Below the pieces are notes generated by a model. That model saw only the letters and a program-made list of their open reading frames with translations, was not told where the DNA came from and searched no databases. DNA of 64,000 nucleotides from Arion vulgaris (Eukaryota; Mollusca; Gastropoda; Stylommatophora; Arionidae): contig CM036756.1 in assembly GCA_020796225.1 (NCBI GenBank), positions 49,456,363-49,520,362 of the forward strand, read 5' to 3'. Each line of letters starts with the position of its first letter. The first letter of the stretch is position 1. The position numbers were made by a program, and so were the translations under genes. Below, piece after piece: positions 54,109 to 64,000 of the stretch.

Positions 54109-54755
54109 AACATATTTTACTTCAAAATTAATAAATAGCAATATCATTAAATATGAATGCTAGAAAACATTACTGATTTAGAGAAGAGGCTTGATGCAGG
54201 TTAAGATGTGAACTTTTCCCACACTCTATTGTCACTGTAAATAACATAAAATTATGTACTTTGATATGAGTAAATAGCAACTATATCGTTTCAAACCAAT
54301 ATGGTCATATGTATGACCTGTTATATTGTTATAATATATTGTTCTGGACACTGAGGTTTGCGATAATGAAAGAGACAATATTGTGGTTTCAAGTCATGTT
54401 AATATTTGACTTGGTTCGGGGTACATACTAAAGTCTTTTAGGGGTTATCTTTGATGGCATCTTGGTCAACAACAAGGATGAAATCCTGAGACAAACAATT
54501 TGACATTACAAGATGGCATGAGTTGGCAGTAGCAGTCATGAGAACAGATGAAATGTGTGTAACCAGTGGGCTGCATGAACTATCAACATATCTACCTCTT
54601 ACTGACTGCTGCAAGATACTGAGCACATATGGGATTCTGAGTCTGCTCAGAGTTCTGTGATACTGGTTAGGATACAGGTATATACTAAATAGCGTATACA
54701 AAGAAATCAATATGAAAGATCTAAAATATTAATCATACATTTGTTTCTTACACAG
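54109..54755. other. Myosin intron end, no gene recognised
   Basis: AT-rich DNA leading to the acceptor TTTGTTTCTTACACAG at 54740-54755. Confidence 0.45.
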
Positions 54756-54821
54756 ACATATGTTGGTGACATTCTAATAGCAGTGAACCCATTTAAACAG
54801 ATTAGCATTTATGGAAAAGAC
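54756..54821 (+). CDS. Unconventional myosin, motor exon 2 in window
   Basis: A 66-base phase 0-0 exon between TTTCTTACACAG and GAC|GTGAGT. It encodes TYVGDILIAVNPFKQISIYG plus KD, joining directly to ...RRDKIY of the previous exon. TYVGDILIAVNPF is one of the most conserved N-terminal motor segments, and the joined reading D-K-I-Y-T-Y-V-G-D is diagnostic. Too short to be found by length alone. The surrounding introns are full of LINEs. Confidence 0.93.
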
Positions 54822-55570
54822 GTGAGTATTATCACCTTTGTTAGCCAGGTGACATCAGCTGCATTTTTATGTGGTATGTAGTTATGTTGGCATATTTTTA
54901 AATGCTTTCTTCCAAGGCATGGCAAAGAGTCCGAAAGAAACGACCTAGAAATATGTGTGATGTGGCTGAAAAGTCTTCTGTCTGACACAAAGCAACTATT
55001 GATTTCAAAACATTGGTTAGTGAAACAAAGAGTGAGTTATGGGAGACTTTCAAAACACAAGTCTGTGGTGATAAGTCTCTTCTGTTGTGATTAATTCTGG
55101 CAGTTTCATCACAAACTGAACAGGAGCCCTATTGACAACAGATGCAGAAAAGGGGCATGGGTACCTTCAGCGTTTTGTGGATCAGACAGAAAAGTTGATA
55201 AGGATAACCTCCATAATATAATGAATGGTCTTTGTGATATTAATAACACTGCAGAGTCTTACACTGATTTCATAATAAAGGAAGATGTTGCAAATGTACT
55301 CAAAACGAGCCACATCACTGCTCTAGGGCCTGATAGTGTCCAGTATCATCACATGAAACAACTCGACTAGACTGTTATTAATACAGTTTGATGTGTTTCA
55401 ACAACAGTATATGAAATGCTGTGGTACCCGAGGATTGGCTTCATAGCTATTTACAACCGATCCATAAATATAGGAGTGCAACGGTTCTCTCCATTAAAGA
55501 AGCAGCTATCCAGTTCACCAGCCAAGGATTAACTTCACATTTAATCAAGAGCGCACCATTATTGAAAAAT

Positions 55571-55789
55571 TCACCTTGTTATAAGCATCCTCCAAGTCGA
55601 TGGCCACAGCAACAGTCTCTTGCTTGGATTAGAAGCCTTCATAAACATTGTATGCAAATGTGCCAGCATTGTCCCTTTCATTGGCCGGTAGCTACCCAAA
55701 GTGTCAGGAAGGATGTGGTCATTCTCCAAGTGACACATTACCTTTCTGGCCACTATCTTCTCTAGTAATTTGCCATATACATTTTGCAA
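55571..55789 (-). pseudogene. Inverted RT segment of the young LINE
   Basis: QNVYGKLLEKIVARKVMCHL, DTLGSYRPMKGT and a frameshifted FMKASNPSKRLL. It matches 12874-13140 of the minus-strand LINE, but here it is on the strand opposite to the rest of its element. Confidence 0.88.
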
Positions 55790-56812
55790 GGTGAGTATGT
55801 GGTAGCTGCTGAGCAGTTTAGGATACTCCGTTTAGGAACATGGACATCGGATCCTGCACGTATATGCCCGGGATTACCCCAGGGTTCTCCTCTATCACCC
55901 GTGTTGTTTAATATTTACACAGCAAATGTAGCTAAAATTCAGCCAACCGGATTGGGTCGGACATTGACATTTGCAGATGATATCTTAATATATAGGACTG
56001 GGTCAGATAGACGAGAGATGGTTGCCGACATTCAGAAAACATTGCGTACCATCTCGGGTTGGTGTAGAGAGTCTCGCTCTGAGGTCAATCCTGAAAAAGC
56101 GTGTATGTTGTGGTGCTCGTTGAATAATCACATCGTCAAGGCTGACCTACCCTGTGTAATCTTTGATGAACATACCATCGAGCGCAGAGACAGGTTGCGC
56201 TATCTTGGAATAACCTTTGATCGTAGTCTATCTTTCAAACACCATATTGAACAGACGATACAAAGGTGCAAGCGTGGTCTTGCGGCTCTCAAAGTTATGG
56301 TGGCCGCACACCTTGAGCAGAGACTACTTGCCATTTTGTTCGATTGACTGGTAATGTCAGTGGTAGATTACGGACTCGGAATTCTTACGATATCAAGATC
56401 ACAATGTGAACGACTCGAACAGGTTCAGAATGAAGGTATACGTATAGTTCTGGGCTGCACTAGAGATACCCCCATTGTGAAGATGAGATTTATGCTTGGC
56501 CTTCTGTCATTACGCTCCCGTCATGCAATCGCCCAAACCAAGGCATATATGCGGGTTACTTCGGATAAGAGACATCCACTTCACAAGAACACTAATGATG
56601 TTAAGGGCACGAGAATCAAGCGTGGCATGTCGTGGATGGCCCAGGCTGAGAGAACAATTGGCCAGGTGACTACGGTTGCGACTCTACCAAAAGGGGAAGA
56701 ATGGATCCCAACAGATGGTGGCATGATGAACTATCTCAACGTTATCATTACTCTTGGAAGAGAATGTAGAGATTGGGGCAACATGAAGGCTGATCTCGAG
56801 TTAACCAGCTGA
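55784..56812 (+). pseudogene. Young LINE RT palm and connection (near intact)
   Basis: The first frame (55784-56347) starts in inverted sequence and becomes coding at LRLGTWTSDPARICPG. It contains LPQGSPLSPVLFNIY, LTFADDILIYRTG (catalytic FADD) and VNPEKACMLWCSLNNH, and stops at ILFD. The second frame (56354-56812) continues VVDYGLGILTISRSQCERLE, IVLGCTRDTPIVKMRFML and RIKRGMSWMAQAERT. Only one stop separates them. Confidence 0.9.
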
Positions 56813-57414
56813 TAGAAGATAATGCAAGGGATGATGATGTTGTTGTATATACGGATGGGTCGGTTCAACGTGGTGAGAAATCCGGCTGGGGTTTCTTGGC
56901 TTATGCTCATGGTAGGGTTGTTGCAGAGCGAAGTGGGGCATACAGGACAACTACTTCTAGTATGATGATGGAGGTGGAGGCCGTTACTGCTGCCCTCCAT
57001 TGGATTTCTGGGACTTCATTTACTGGGGCAGTTGTTGTCTCTGACTCTCAGTCGATGCTTCACAAGATCCATAAGGGCAGGTTTCGGTATGAGTGGATGT
57101 CGTCTATAGAAGTTTCTAACCTCCAGCGGCTTACGTGGATATACTGTCCTGGGCATGCGGGTGTTTACGGTAATGAGAGAGCGGACAGGCTTGCATCAAC
57201 AGCATCGATTGTTGGGGAGTTGAAGATGGATAAGGGGATATTCTTCGGTCTCTTTGCGACTCTCTATTGGATGAGGACACTAAAATCGATGTTGAATCGA
57301 TCAAGCGATTTAAGCAGTTTGGAGTTACCCGTTGTTCAAGTCGAGAGGTCTGAGATGCAGAGAAGTGTGTTTAATCAGCGAGCCACAGGAACCATCAGTA
57401 TGCATACTCTTTGA
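56809..57414 (+). pseudogene. Young LINE RNase H
   Basis: DVVVYTDGSVQRGEKSGWGF is readable just upstream of the 56896 Met. MMMEVEAVTAALHWISG, VVVSDSQSMLHKIHKGRFR, WIYCPGHAGVYGNERADRLA and the C-terminal RATGTISMHTL follow. All acidic residues and the conserved His are kept. A small deletion near 56795 shifts the frame relative to the RT part. Confidence 0.9.
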
Positions 57415-58069
57415 TATCTGTTGGGGAGACTGAGCACCTATGGGTCTGCCCGGAGTGCAATGACGTCAGTTTAGTAACCAATAACCAATAACCATAAATA
57501 TAGGAAGGATCCAACTGTTGGAGGTTCTAATCTTTGTTGATCTGAATGATAGTAGAACGACAAGAATATAGGACAAAAAAGAGATACAGAGAGTGCCATC
57601 AATCTCATACTAGTTTCACCTGGTTTTAGTGCTGCGTGTCAGTGAAATGTTCTAGGGCACTAGGGCAGTGATCATCTTCCATACATGACACTAGTGTGCA
57701 ACTACTCTGGTGAGTCACATCAGAAGCAAGTAAAGGTGTTTCGCTACAAAACCAGACACCTCAATCGCATATATCACCTATGCATTGGGGTCTGTAAGAT
57801 GGAAAGACGCAATAAGGAAGACATTCAGCAGCCATCATGGAAGATGGATTGTCAGCAAAGCTTGTATTGCTAAACTCAAGGAACTAAAGGGTAGGCAAAG
57901 GTACAAAAAACAAGCAGCATCTCACTCTCTCAAAAACAATAAAGACTACAAGGAATGGATTAGCAGAAGTCTCTCAGGTTTGCTGACTTGATCATATCAG
58001 CTGACTTGATCATATCAGTTATTGCAATGAATGGGTGACTTATAATGAATGGGTGACTGCAAAGGTATG

Positions 58070-58840
58070 TGAACATAAGAAGGTGATGGTCATCTTGGAC
58101 TACAGTAAATGGTCCCAGACAGCTACAGATGCAGATATAAGAAACCAAATTGATTGGTACGCTCACTCAGGGGGACTTAATTCATAGAGATGACCTGGGG
58201 ATTTTGGGAGTGCAATCTCTATATATAGGCTTATGTGGTGTAGTTAATTAGGAGGATAGTACTAGAGGAATGCTGTACATTCTATTCAACCCTTTCAAGC
58301 ATGACAATGTAGATAGCTGCTGTCTCTAGGGCAAATTAGTGGCTGATAGAACAAAAAGCAACAATGCAGTTAACTCTGATATCAGTAACAGACTAGATGA
58401 GTATGTTTAAGTGGATAACTGCAGGCAAGCTATGTACTGAATGGATTAACATCATTCATCAGTCCTGTCTTGTGAAACTATCTTGGCTTTACATATCTGG
58501 ACATACAGAGGATGGGGGGGGTTGGGGAATTAAAGGGCATATAGAATAGCTGGAGCACCATCCATTGTAAGTAGGAGAAGTATGGACAGGGGAGACGTTA
58601 TAAATTTTCGCACATGGAAACAAAATCTGAGACAATGAACCGCCTGATTGATATGGAAGTTATGTTTGGACAAGCTAGCAAGTCTGCAGGGTAGAGATAG
58701 AAGATGTGCTAATAAGTATCACTTGGGCACAGTGACTGTGGAAAACTTAAGATGGTTGCTGCATAGGAAGATGGAACACATATCGGCTTATCTAATGTGC
58801 TATGATGTCGTTTAATGGAACTAACTAACTAATGTTCTCT
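58070..58840 (+). pseudogene. Old LINE RNase H remnant next to exon 3
   Basis: Stop-broken. VILDYSKWSQTATDADIR stands where YTDGS-type sequence is expected, LSWLYISGHTEDGGGWG near 58470 parallels LTWIYCPGHAGVYGNER, and YHLGTVTVENLRWLLHRKME near 58715 parallels the family C-terminus. Very divergent, so a low-identity call. Confidence 0.5.
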
Positions 58841-58857
58841 TTATTCACATCCCACAG
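58815..58857 (+). promoter_or_regulatory. Exon 3 splice acceptor with LINE-derived branch region
   Basis: GGAACTAACTAACTAATG lies upstream of the pyrimidine tract TTCTCTTTATTCACATCCCAC and the AG. CTAAC repeats fit the branch-site consensus about 30 bases from the AG. The same bases are the tail position of the old LINE. Confidence 0.5.
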
Positions 58858-58988
58858 TTCAGTTCTCAGTACCGCAATGTCAGACGAAGTGCACTCTCAC
58901 CCCACATCTTTGCAGTTGCTGATGCAGCATACCAGTCTCTCCTTGGAAATAGTGGAAGGCCTCCTGGAAACCAATGTGTTCTAATCAG
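58858..58988 (+). CDS. Unconventional myosin, motor exon 3 in window
   Basis: Acceptor CTCTTTATTCACATCCCACAG, donor ATCAG|GTCAGC. 131 bases, entering in phase 0 and ending with two bases of a split codon. It encodes FSSQYRNVRRSALSPHIFAV, then ADAAYQSLLGNSGRPPGNQC and VLI. SPHIFAVADAAYQSL is the conserved motor segment just before the P-loop (GESGAGKT). The partial last codon AG- fits the Ser that begins SGESGAGKT in the next exon, beyond the window. A short insertion-like GNSGRPPG precedes QCVLI. Confidence 0.93.
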
Positions 58989-59639
58989 GTCAGCTCACTT
59001 ACTTTATATTTTTTCCTTTGCATACCATGATGAAAAATATTTGTCAGTCTCGTAATCATTAATGAAAGGAAACAAAAACAGTGGACCCAAGATATAACAT
59101 TTAATAATTGCTTGTATATATTTGACTTATTGAAAATAAATGTAATACAATATATTCCAAATTTGACATGTGCAGTAAATGAGAGGAAAACATTGACCTA
59201 GAGATACATGTGTAAGAGAGATTAAGAAGGATTTGAAGACAGACAAATACAATTTGAGGGATTAAATAAAACATTTAAGATGCAGATAACATACATACAA
59301 ACTCTGGAGTGAAAACACAAAATATGGTGATGCTATGGTGTACACAGATGACTGTGATTCACGACAAGTGAAGTGTGTTTGCCTTCACAGCATGTTTGAG
59401 AGATAAAACTGACATTGAGGCGAGCAGCGTTTATACTTTGATTGCGTAGCCTCACAATGGCAGTGACCAGGGTTTTAAGCTGGCTGGGCATGCAGGAGTG
59501 CACACAAACATGTATACTGAGTGACTCGATAAGCACGCTCAAGTAAATCCAATCTGGCTACATACATACAACATGAATAACTCAACGCACTAAACGCATC
59601 ACAAATAATCCATATAATAATTGTTTTCATTCTGGGTTA
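58989..59639. other. Myosin intron start, no feature recognised
   Basis: No coding or repeat landmark recognised. Confidence 0.4.
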
Positions 59640-60250
59640 TGTGTGCTGGAATGCAAATGAGCAAGAAGATCGACTAGCAGATACAGTAGTGATTGAGGAA
59701 GGATGGGTAATAGACTAGTCAGACATCATCAATGCCATAAAAGATGTAGTATGAATAGATGATTTTTTGTAGAGACTCATATGAATCCACATCCCTATCC
59801 AGAGTGAAGGAGATATGTCTGAAACTGGAAGCTATCAGATATAAACACTTTGCTAAGGGTACTAGCTAGTTAATTGCATATCCTTTACAGGACTTTGCGA
59901 ATGAACCCCAGCTTTTAACGCTGTTTGTGATTTTTCTAAGCATTATTACGTTCAGTAGTTTGCCATTGCTTTCTGAACGGGTGGTGTCATCGTCCTTTGT
60001 AAAAATCCACACGGAACAATTTGCAACCAAACTGTCTGCAGCGTGATTCGAACTCAGAACGTCGGGGTTAATAGACTGAGTCACTATCCCCTAGGCCACA
60101 GACACCACCAAGGGTACTAGACATTTGATTAATCATCACAGAATTGTCCGAATTGATCAGTCACTTTATGCTGATGGAAATATTTAGGAGATCTGAGCAC
60201 TTATGGACAGATCTGAAGAGCAATGATGGTGATCATCACTAATCACTAAC
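59640..60250 (+). pseudogene. I-type LINE RNase H/3' fragment, split by a SINE
   Basis: Decayed + strand sequence: VCWNANEQEDRLADTVVIEE-like near 59645, DIINAIKDVV near 59727, MSETGSYQI and KHFAKGTS before the SINE, then HLINHHRIVRIDQSLYADGN after it, and an ALMDRSEEQ-like end near 60200. It resembles the NERADRLAS to CPEC region of the I/Nimb family, at low identity. Confidence 0.55.
59866..60109 (-). repeat. SINE family B, copy 3, 11-bp target duplication
   Basis: AAGGGTACTAG flanks both ends (59855-59865; 60110-60120). Minus orientation: a B box GAGTTCGAATCACGC (read in reverse near 60045), the core CAATGGCAAACTACTGAACG in reverse near 59955, and TCCTGTAAAGGATATGC in reverse at the left. 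A clean insertion into the LINE fragment. Confidence 0.9.
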
Positions 60251-60503
60251 CTTTGGAGTGAAAAGGTTCTACAATAAATCACCTGGAAAAAAAATGTATT
60301 AAGATTTTTCAAATTAGTTTCAATAAGACACGACTGAAGTATAATTTAGACTTGCACAGGCTACTCCATTGTTTTCTACCTCAGTTTTCACAAACTTACC
60401 AGTGTAGTCAGAATCATCAAAGTCTTTTTTTTGTAATCTCTCTTGATATAAAGCACGAGAGTAGTGAAATCATTAAAATAATGTATTTATATTTCAAATA
60501 TAA

Positions 60504-61737
60504 TAATAATAATTCCTCTCATACTGTTATACGTTACATAGGGCCTGCAAGTAATTTCTCCATACCGCTCTATCCTGGGCAACTCGCTCAATCTCCTACA
60601 TGGAACTGAGACCGATATATCTTGCCTCTCTCAGCAAAGTTCGTTTTAGGGTCTCTTTAGCTCGTTCTCTCTTTCTTGAACCCTTTGCATCCCACTTCAA
60701 TGTCTGCTTTGATATTCGTTGATCATTTCTCCTGAAGGTGTGTCCAACATATCTCCATCTTTTCTTTCTTATAACAGTTGTCACTAGTGGTTGACCAGAC
60801 ATTTTCTGATTTCATCACTTCTCCTGAATTCATTCCATTTTATATTCATTATTTTTCGCAGACATCTATTTTAAAATGCATTCAACTTGCTTTCTATATC
60901 TTTAGTCATTTTCCAACTCTCATTGGCATATGTTAGGATTGATACAAAATTTGAATTGAAAATTCGTAATTTAGTTTTAATACTATATAACTTGCAGTTC
61001 TATATTTTATTTAGACTTTTAAAAGCTGATGTTGCTTTGCCAATTCGTATTATAATTTCTTTTTAACATTTTCTGTGCAATCAAAATTGCTACCTAACTT
61101 TCTGTTATTGCTCAGTGAACTGCTCTGTTATTTTTATCATTTTAGATTCCAGTGTGATATCTGCATTACTTGCCATAGGTGTCTTCATTATATTTGTTTT
61201 TTCATAGCTTATCTGGAGTCCAACTTTTGATGCTATAAATGAGAAGTTGTCTGTTTTTCTTTGCATATCTTGGTTGTTTCTACTTAACAAGGCAATATCA
61301 TCTGCAAAATCCAAATCTTCTAGTTGACTATTTTCTATCCAATCGATGTCAGTTTCGTCCCTGCAACATTTTTGCATCACCCAGTCAATGGTCACGCCAA
61401 ACTATAGCGGAGATAGAATACAGCCTTGTTTTACTCCGGTTTCAACCATAAACCAGTCGCTGTGTCCACCATCAGTGCGAACTACACACTGTGAACCATC
61501 ATAGAGGCCGTTAATAATGTTTATTATTTTGTCTGGTATTCCATAGCATCTCAGAATATTCCACAGAGAGATTCTGTGTAGACTATCAAAGGCTTTTTTA
61601 AAATCGATGAAATTTAGTATGAGTGGTTGTTGCTTCTCAATATGTTCCTCTAAAATTAGTCGTAGGGTAATTATTTAGTCTAAGCAGCTTCTCCCAGGTC
61701 TAAAACCAGCTTGTTCGCTCAGGGTTATAAGAATATA
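60504..61737 (-). mobile_element. RTE LINE, 5'-truncated, 13-bp target duplication
   Basis: ATTTCAAATATAA lies on both sides (60491-60503; 61738-61750). (AAT)n-like tail at 60504, then C-terminus (60596-60802, RKKRWRYVGHTFRRND), FADD block (61105-61395, LDFADDIALLSRNNQD), RT palm, then truncation at CCTGAGCGAACAAGCTGG. Same family as 3321-6457. Confidence 0.93.
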
Positions 61738-62002
61738 ATTTCAAATATAATTGCACTGTAAATTTGTTTTTGTGTAAATTTGCAGAAAAGTACACAAAAA
61801 AACAGGTCTACATAACAGAAAAAACACTGAAGCTAATTGAAGAAAGAAGAAAGCTAAAACAAACGGAGTAAAAACGAAACAGCACTGAATATAAAAACTG
61901 CTCAAAGAGAAGTCAAGAAAGAAATCAGAAAAGACAAGAAACAACATATAGTCACTACATGCAATAAAATTGATGAGTTAAGAAAACAAGGGAAAGAGAG
62001 AA

Positions 62003-62986
62003 ATGTACAACGAAATTAATATAATGACACATGACTTCAGCCCATCAATACAAGTCATAAACAATAGCAATGGCAAAACATTAACAGAACAGAAAGATGT
62101 ACTAGAAAGATGGCGTGAGTACTGCAGAAACATGTATGAAGACACATTTAAATATCCACACATGATAACAACAGAAAGTGAAGAGACAGAACCAGAACCC
62201 ATGTTAGATGAAGTGCGCCTGGCCATCAAAAGTCTGAAGAGAGGGAAGTCACCAGGGTGCAACCATATACCAGCGGAATTGATTCAAGCAGGCGGGGAGG
62301 CCAGTGTTCGGGTATGTCATAAATTGTGCACAAAGATATGGAAAAGCTTGGCCAAAGGAATGGAAAAGATCAGTATTTATACCTATTCCAAAGAAGGAAA
62401 CCTGAAACTATGCACCAACTACAGAACTATTGCTCTTATAAGTCATGCCAACAAAATCCTATTAAGAATCATCATGAAGAGGATGGAACAAAAATTAGAA
62501 GACAAAATACACAAAACACAAGCAGGTTTCAGAAGAGGTAGAGGTACTAGAGACCATATTTGTAGCATGAGACTCATTATCATTAAATGCAGAGAATACA
62601 ACACAGGCCTGCATGCATGTTTCATAGACTATAGCAAGACTTTTGACCATATACATCAGAAAATGTGGAACATCATGAAAGACATGCATTTTCCAACACA
62701 CATAATACAACTCATAGAATTGCTATACCACGAACAACAGGCAACCACTAAAATAGAAGGTGAAATAGCTGAATGGTTCGAGATTCAAAAGGGCGTAAGA
62801 CGGGAATGTATTTTGTCCCCATACTTATTCAACATATATGCGGAGAACATCATGAGGAATGTAAAAGACGATGCCAACTCTGTGAATTATGACCCTTTCA
62901 TTATAGACTGCAAATCCATACCAGAGCTTAGATACGCAGATGATACAGTATTATTATCCACCAGCAAAGAGGGTTTGAAAACCTAA
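62003..62986 (+). CDS. RTE-4 reverse transcriptase, 327-residue open frame
   Basis: One of the longest uninterrupted coding frames here. IKSLKRGKSPGCNHIPAELI at about residues 74-93, NYRTIALISHANKILLRII near 140-158, HKTQAGFRRGRGTRDHICSM near 170-189, CFIDYSKTFDHIHQ near 208-221 (motif A, with the usual KAFD reading KTFD), QKGVRRECILSPYLFNIYAE near 261-280 (usual GVRQGC reads GVRREC), and LRYADDTVLLS near 311-321 with the catalytic YADD. It ends at 62986 by a frameshift. The thumb continues at 62989 in another frame. Confidence 0.9.
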   Translation: MYNEINIMTHDFSPSIQVINNSNGKTLTEQKDVLERWREYCRNMYEDTFKYPHMITTESEETEPEPMLDEVRLAIKSLKRGKSPGCNHIPAELIQAGGEASVRVCHKLCTKIWKSLAKGMEKISIYTYSKEGNLKLCTNYRTIALISHANKILLRIIMKRMEQKLEDKIHKTQAGFRRGRGTRDHICSMRLIIIKCREYNTGLHACFIDYSKTFDHIHQKMWNIMKDMHFPTHIIQLIELLYHEQQATTKIEGEIAEWFEIQKGVRRECILSPYLFNIYAENIMRNVKDDANSVNYDPFIIDCKSIPELRYADDTVLLSTSKEGLKT

Positions 62987-62988
62987 TC

Positions 62989-63690
62989 ATGACGACCAAG
63001 AAACATAGTGAAGACCAACATCTTTCTTTGAATACACAAAAAACAAAAATAATGTCAACTGACAAAGCAAAAGGCTCACCTAACATCCAAATAAACAATG
63101 GAGAACTCCAATGTGTAGGGAGCTATGAATACCTGGGCTCAATAATTAACAATAATGGTGATCTCAAGAAGATTATTTTCTCAAGAAAATAGCAATAAAG
63201 AAGTTAAACACAATGAAGAACAAGTGGCAAAGCACCAGCAAAATATTAAAATTAAAAATATTGAGAACATGCATTTTTCCAGTGGCTACTTATGGTTGTG
63301 AATCATGGACCATTACACAAAAACAAGAACGAAAATTCAGTCCTTCGCAACTAAATGCTACAGAAAGATCCTACGAATACCATGGACAGAAAAAGAAAGA
63401 ACACTGATGTCCTAAAAGAACTAACTGTTAAAAAGAATTGGCTGATAAACAACATACTATACAGAAAAATTAGATACTTTGGTCACATTAAGCGTCACGA
63501 TGGCCTGGAAAGAACAATACTAGAGGGCAGGGTCCCAGGACGCAGAGGCAGACAAAGAAGAAGATGGCTACAATATATTAAAGAAACCATGAATATGACC
63601 ATCGAAAAAATGGCTGAACTGGCTAGAGACAGAGTGAATTTCAGATGTGCTGCAAAGAGAGCAATGTCCTATAAAGGATACACACCTTGA
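62989..63690 (+). pseudogene. RTE-4 thumb and C-terminal pieces
   Basis: 62989-63192: LSLNTQKTKIMSTDKAKG and GSYEYLGSIINNNGD. 63213-63407: ILRTCIFPVATYGCESWTIT. 63355-63690: LYRKIRYFGHIKRHDGLERT, GRRGRQRRRWLQYIKETMN and RAMSYKGYTP. This is the standard C-terminal order, with two frameshifts. Confidence 0.88.
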
Positions 63691-64000
63691 TGATGCTGAA
63701 ATTTGTTTTTAAAAATGTTAGTAAGTCTTCATTTGTGTAAACTTTCAAACAACAAGTGTTAGAATTTTTTTTACATTGTAAAAATGAACACCTTGGTATT
63801 ATTTAGTATACATACATCAGCTATATTTTCAATGAGGTGAAAAACCTGTATTAGACAGAATGTAAGATAAACAAATCTGAATATGAAGGAGCCATAGGTG
63901 CAACAAATTTAAGGTGTCAGTACCAGGGTTAGGAAGCTGGCACTGATCAAGGATTTACTCTATCTCTCCATGGTGGCCCTGGAAAGAGATTACAATGATG
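63691..64000. other. No gene recognised
   Basis: AT-rich DNA after the LINE end. The next myosin exon (P-loop) is expected further right. Confidence 0.4.

Larger units (their letters stand above)
55476..57491. mobile_element. Young I/Nimb LINE with 5' inversion, 14-bp duplication
   Basis: CCATAAATATAGGA is on both sides (55462-55475; 57492-57505). The first ~350 bp (55476-55826) is RT sequence on the minus strand. The rest (55827-57491) is plus strand: RT palm, connection, RNase H, 3' end, (ATAACCA)n tail. The two halves meet at the same point of the intact sequence (...CGTTGCAC / ACTCCGTTTAGG). Textbook twin priming with a truncated 5' end. Confidence 0.93.
54960..58840 (+). mobile_element. 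Old I-type LINE filling the myosin intron
   Basis: A decayed + strand LINE in two parts. 54960-55475 has AACTAAGGCA-like decayed linker and RT start, ending in an EDWLHSYLQPIHKY block. 57506-58840 has the rest of RT, connection and RNase H, with a C-terminal YHLGTVTVENLRWLL-like segment near 58715 and an AACTAACTAACTAA tail near 58820-58833. It is split by the young LINE at 55476-57491. The right end sits about 25 bp from the exon 3 acceptor. Confidence 0.72.
61780..63690 (+). mobile_element. RTE-4 LINE, + strand, RT region
   Basis: A different RTE-type family. A decayed lysine-rich linker occupies 61780-62000, RT 62003-62986, and thumb/C-terminal pieces 62989-63690. It ends near 63690 with SYKGYTP and a stop. 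No endonuclease was recognised upstream, so the element is 5'-truncated or its 5' end is lost next to the RTE at 61737. Confidence 0.87.

Noticed and set aside
60000..60109. A tRNA gene on the minus strand
   Set aside because: The B box is present but the sequence continues into a SINE-B body with an 11-bp target duplication, and a cloverleaf cannot be completed.

Overview
This looks like a metazoan nuclear genome window with very high transposon load. It reads like an invertebrate, and a lophotrochozoan or mollusc-like animal is my weak guess, based only on the mix of element types. Everything recognised is eukaryotic. There are split coding blocks with GT/AG junctions, many LINE fragments with APE endonuclease, RT and RNase H, Penelope-like elements, hAT, mariner and piggyBac-like DNA transposons, tRNA-derived SINEs, and several minisatellites. 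No bacterial operons, rRNA genes or CRISPR arrays were seen.

The only clear host gene is on the + strand in the right third. Three phase-compatible exons (45493-45624, 54756-54821, 58858-58988) encode consecutive N-terminal motor-domain segments of an unconventional myosin, most like class III. They stop just before the P-loop exon, which must lie beyond 64000. The introns are about 9.1 kb and 4.0 kb and are almost filled with transposons. The intron before exon 3 is essentially one old LINE carrying a younger LINE, and the old LINE's tail reaches about 25 bp from the exon 3 acceptor.

Layout. 1-8 kb: two adjacent copies of an unclassified ~1.2 kb repeat. The second is broken by a Penelope-like fragment (itself hit by a TTAA-flanked MITE), a full-length RTE LINE and a mariner with very long inverted arms. 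8-15 kb: a decayed LINE on + and a nearly complete I/Nimb-type LINE on -. 15-19 kb: homopolymer-rich, possibly poor consensus, SINE debris and a U2 snRNA-like 5' end. 19.7-21.2 kb: a 5'-truncated Penelope-like element with a 13-bp target duplication. 22-27.5 kb: an I/Nimb LINE split by a 3.6 kb insertion that contains a 91-bp tandem repeat and a 2 kb array of a 14-bp unit. 29.4-31.9 kb: a complete but dead Buster-type hAT. 33.0-39.6 kb: a hAT inside a hAT, with both target duplications readable, itself filled with further insertions. 40.3-43.1 kb: a full-length RTE rearranged by a 5' inversion. 43.9-45.4 kb: CCATA-type satellite and a 35-bp higher-order repeat. 45.5-59 kb: myosin exons and TE-filled introns. 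59-64 kb: SINE, RTE and a second RTE-like LINE.

Most TE open reading frames are broken. The value of the window lies in the readable insertion history: target-site duplications, nesting order, two independent 5' inversions, and an apparent recombination between hAT copies. Coordinates of decayed elements are approximate unless a target duplication is quoted. All family names come from reading motifs, not from searches.
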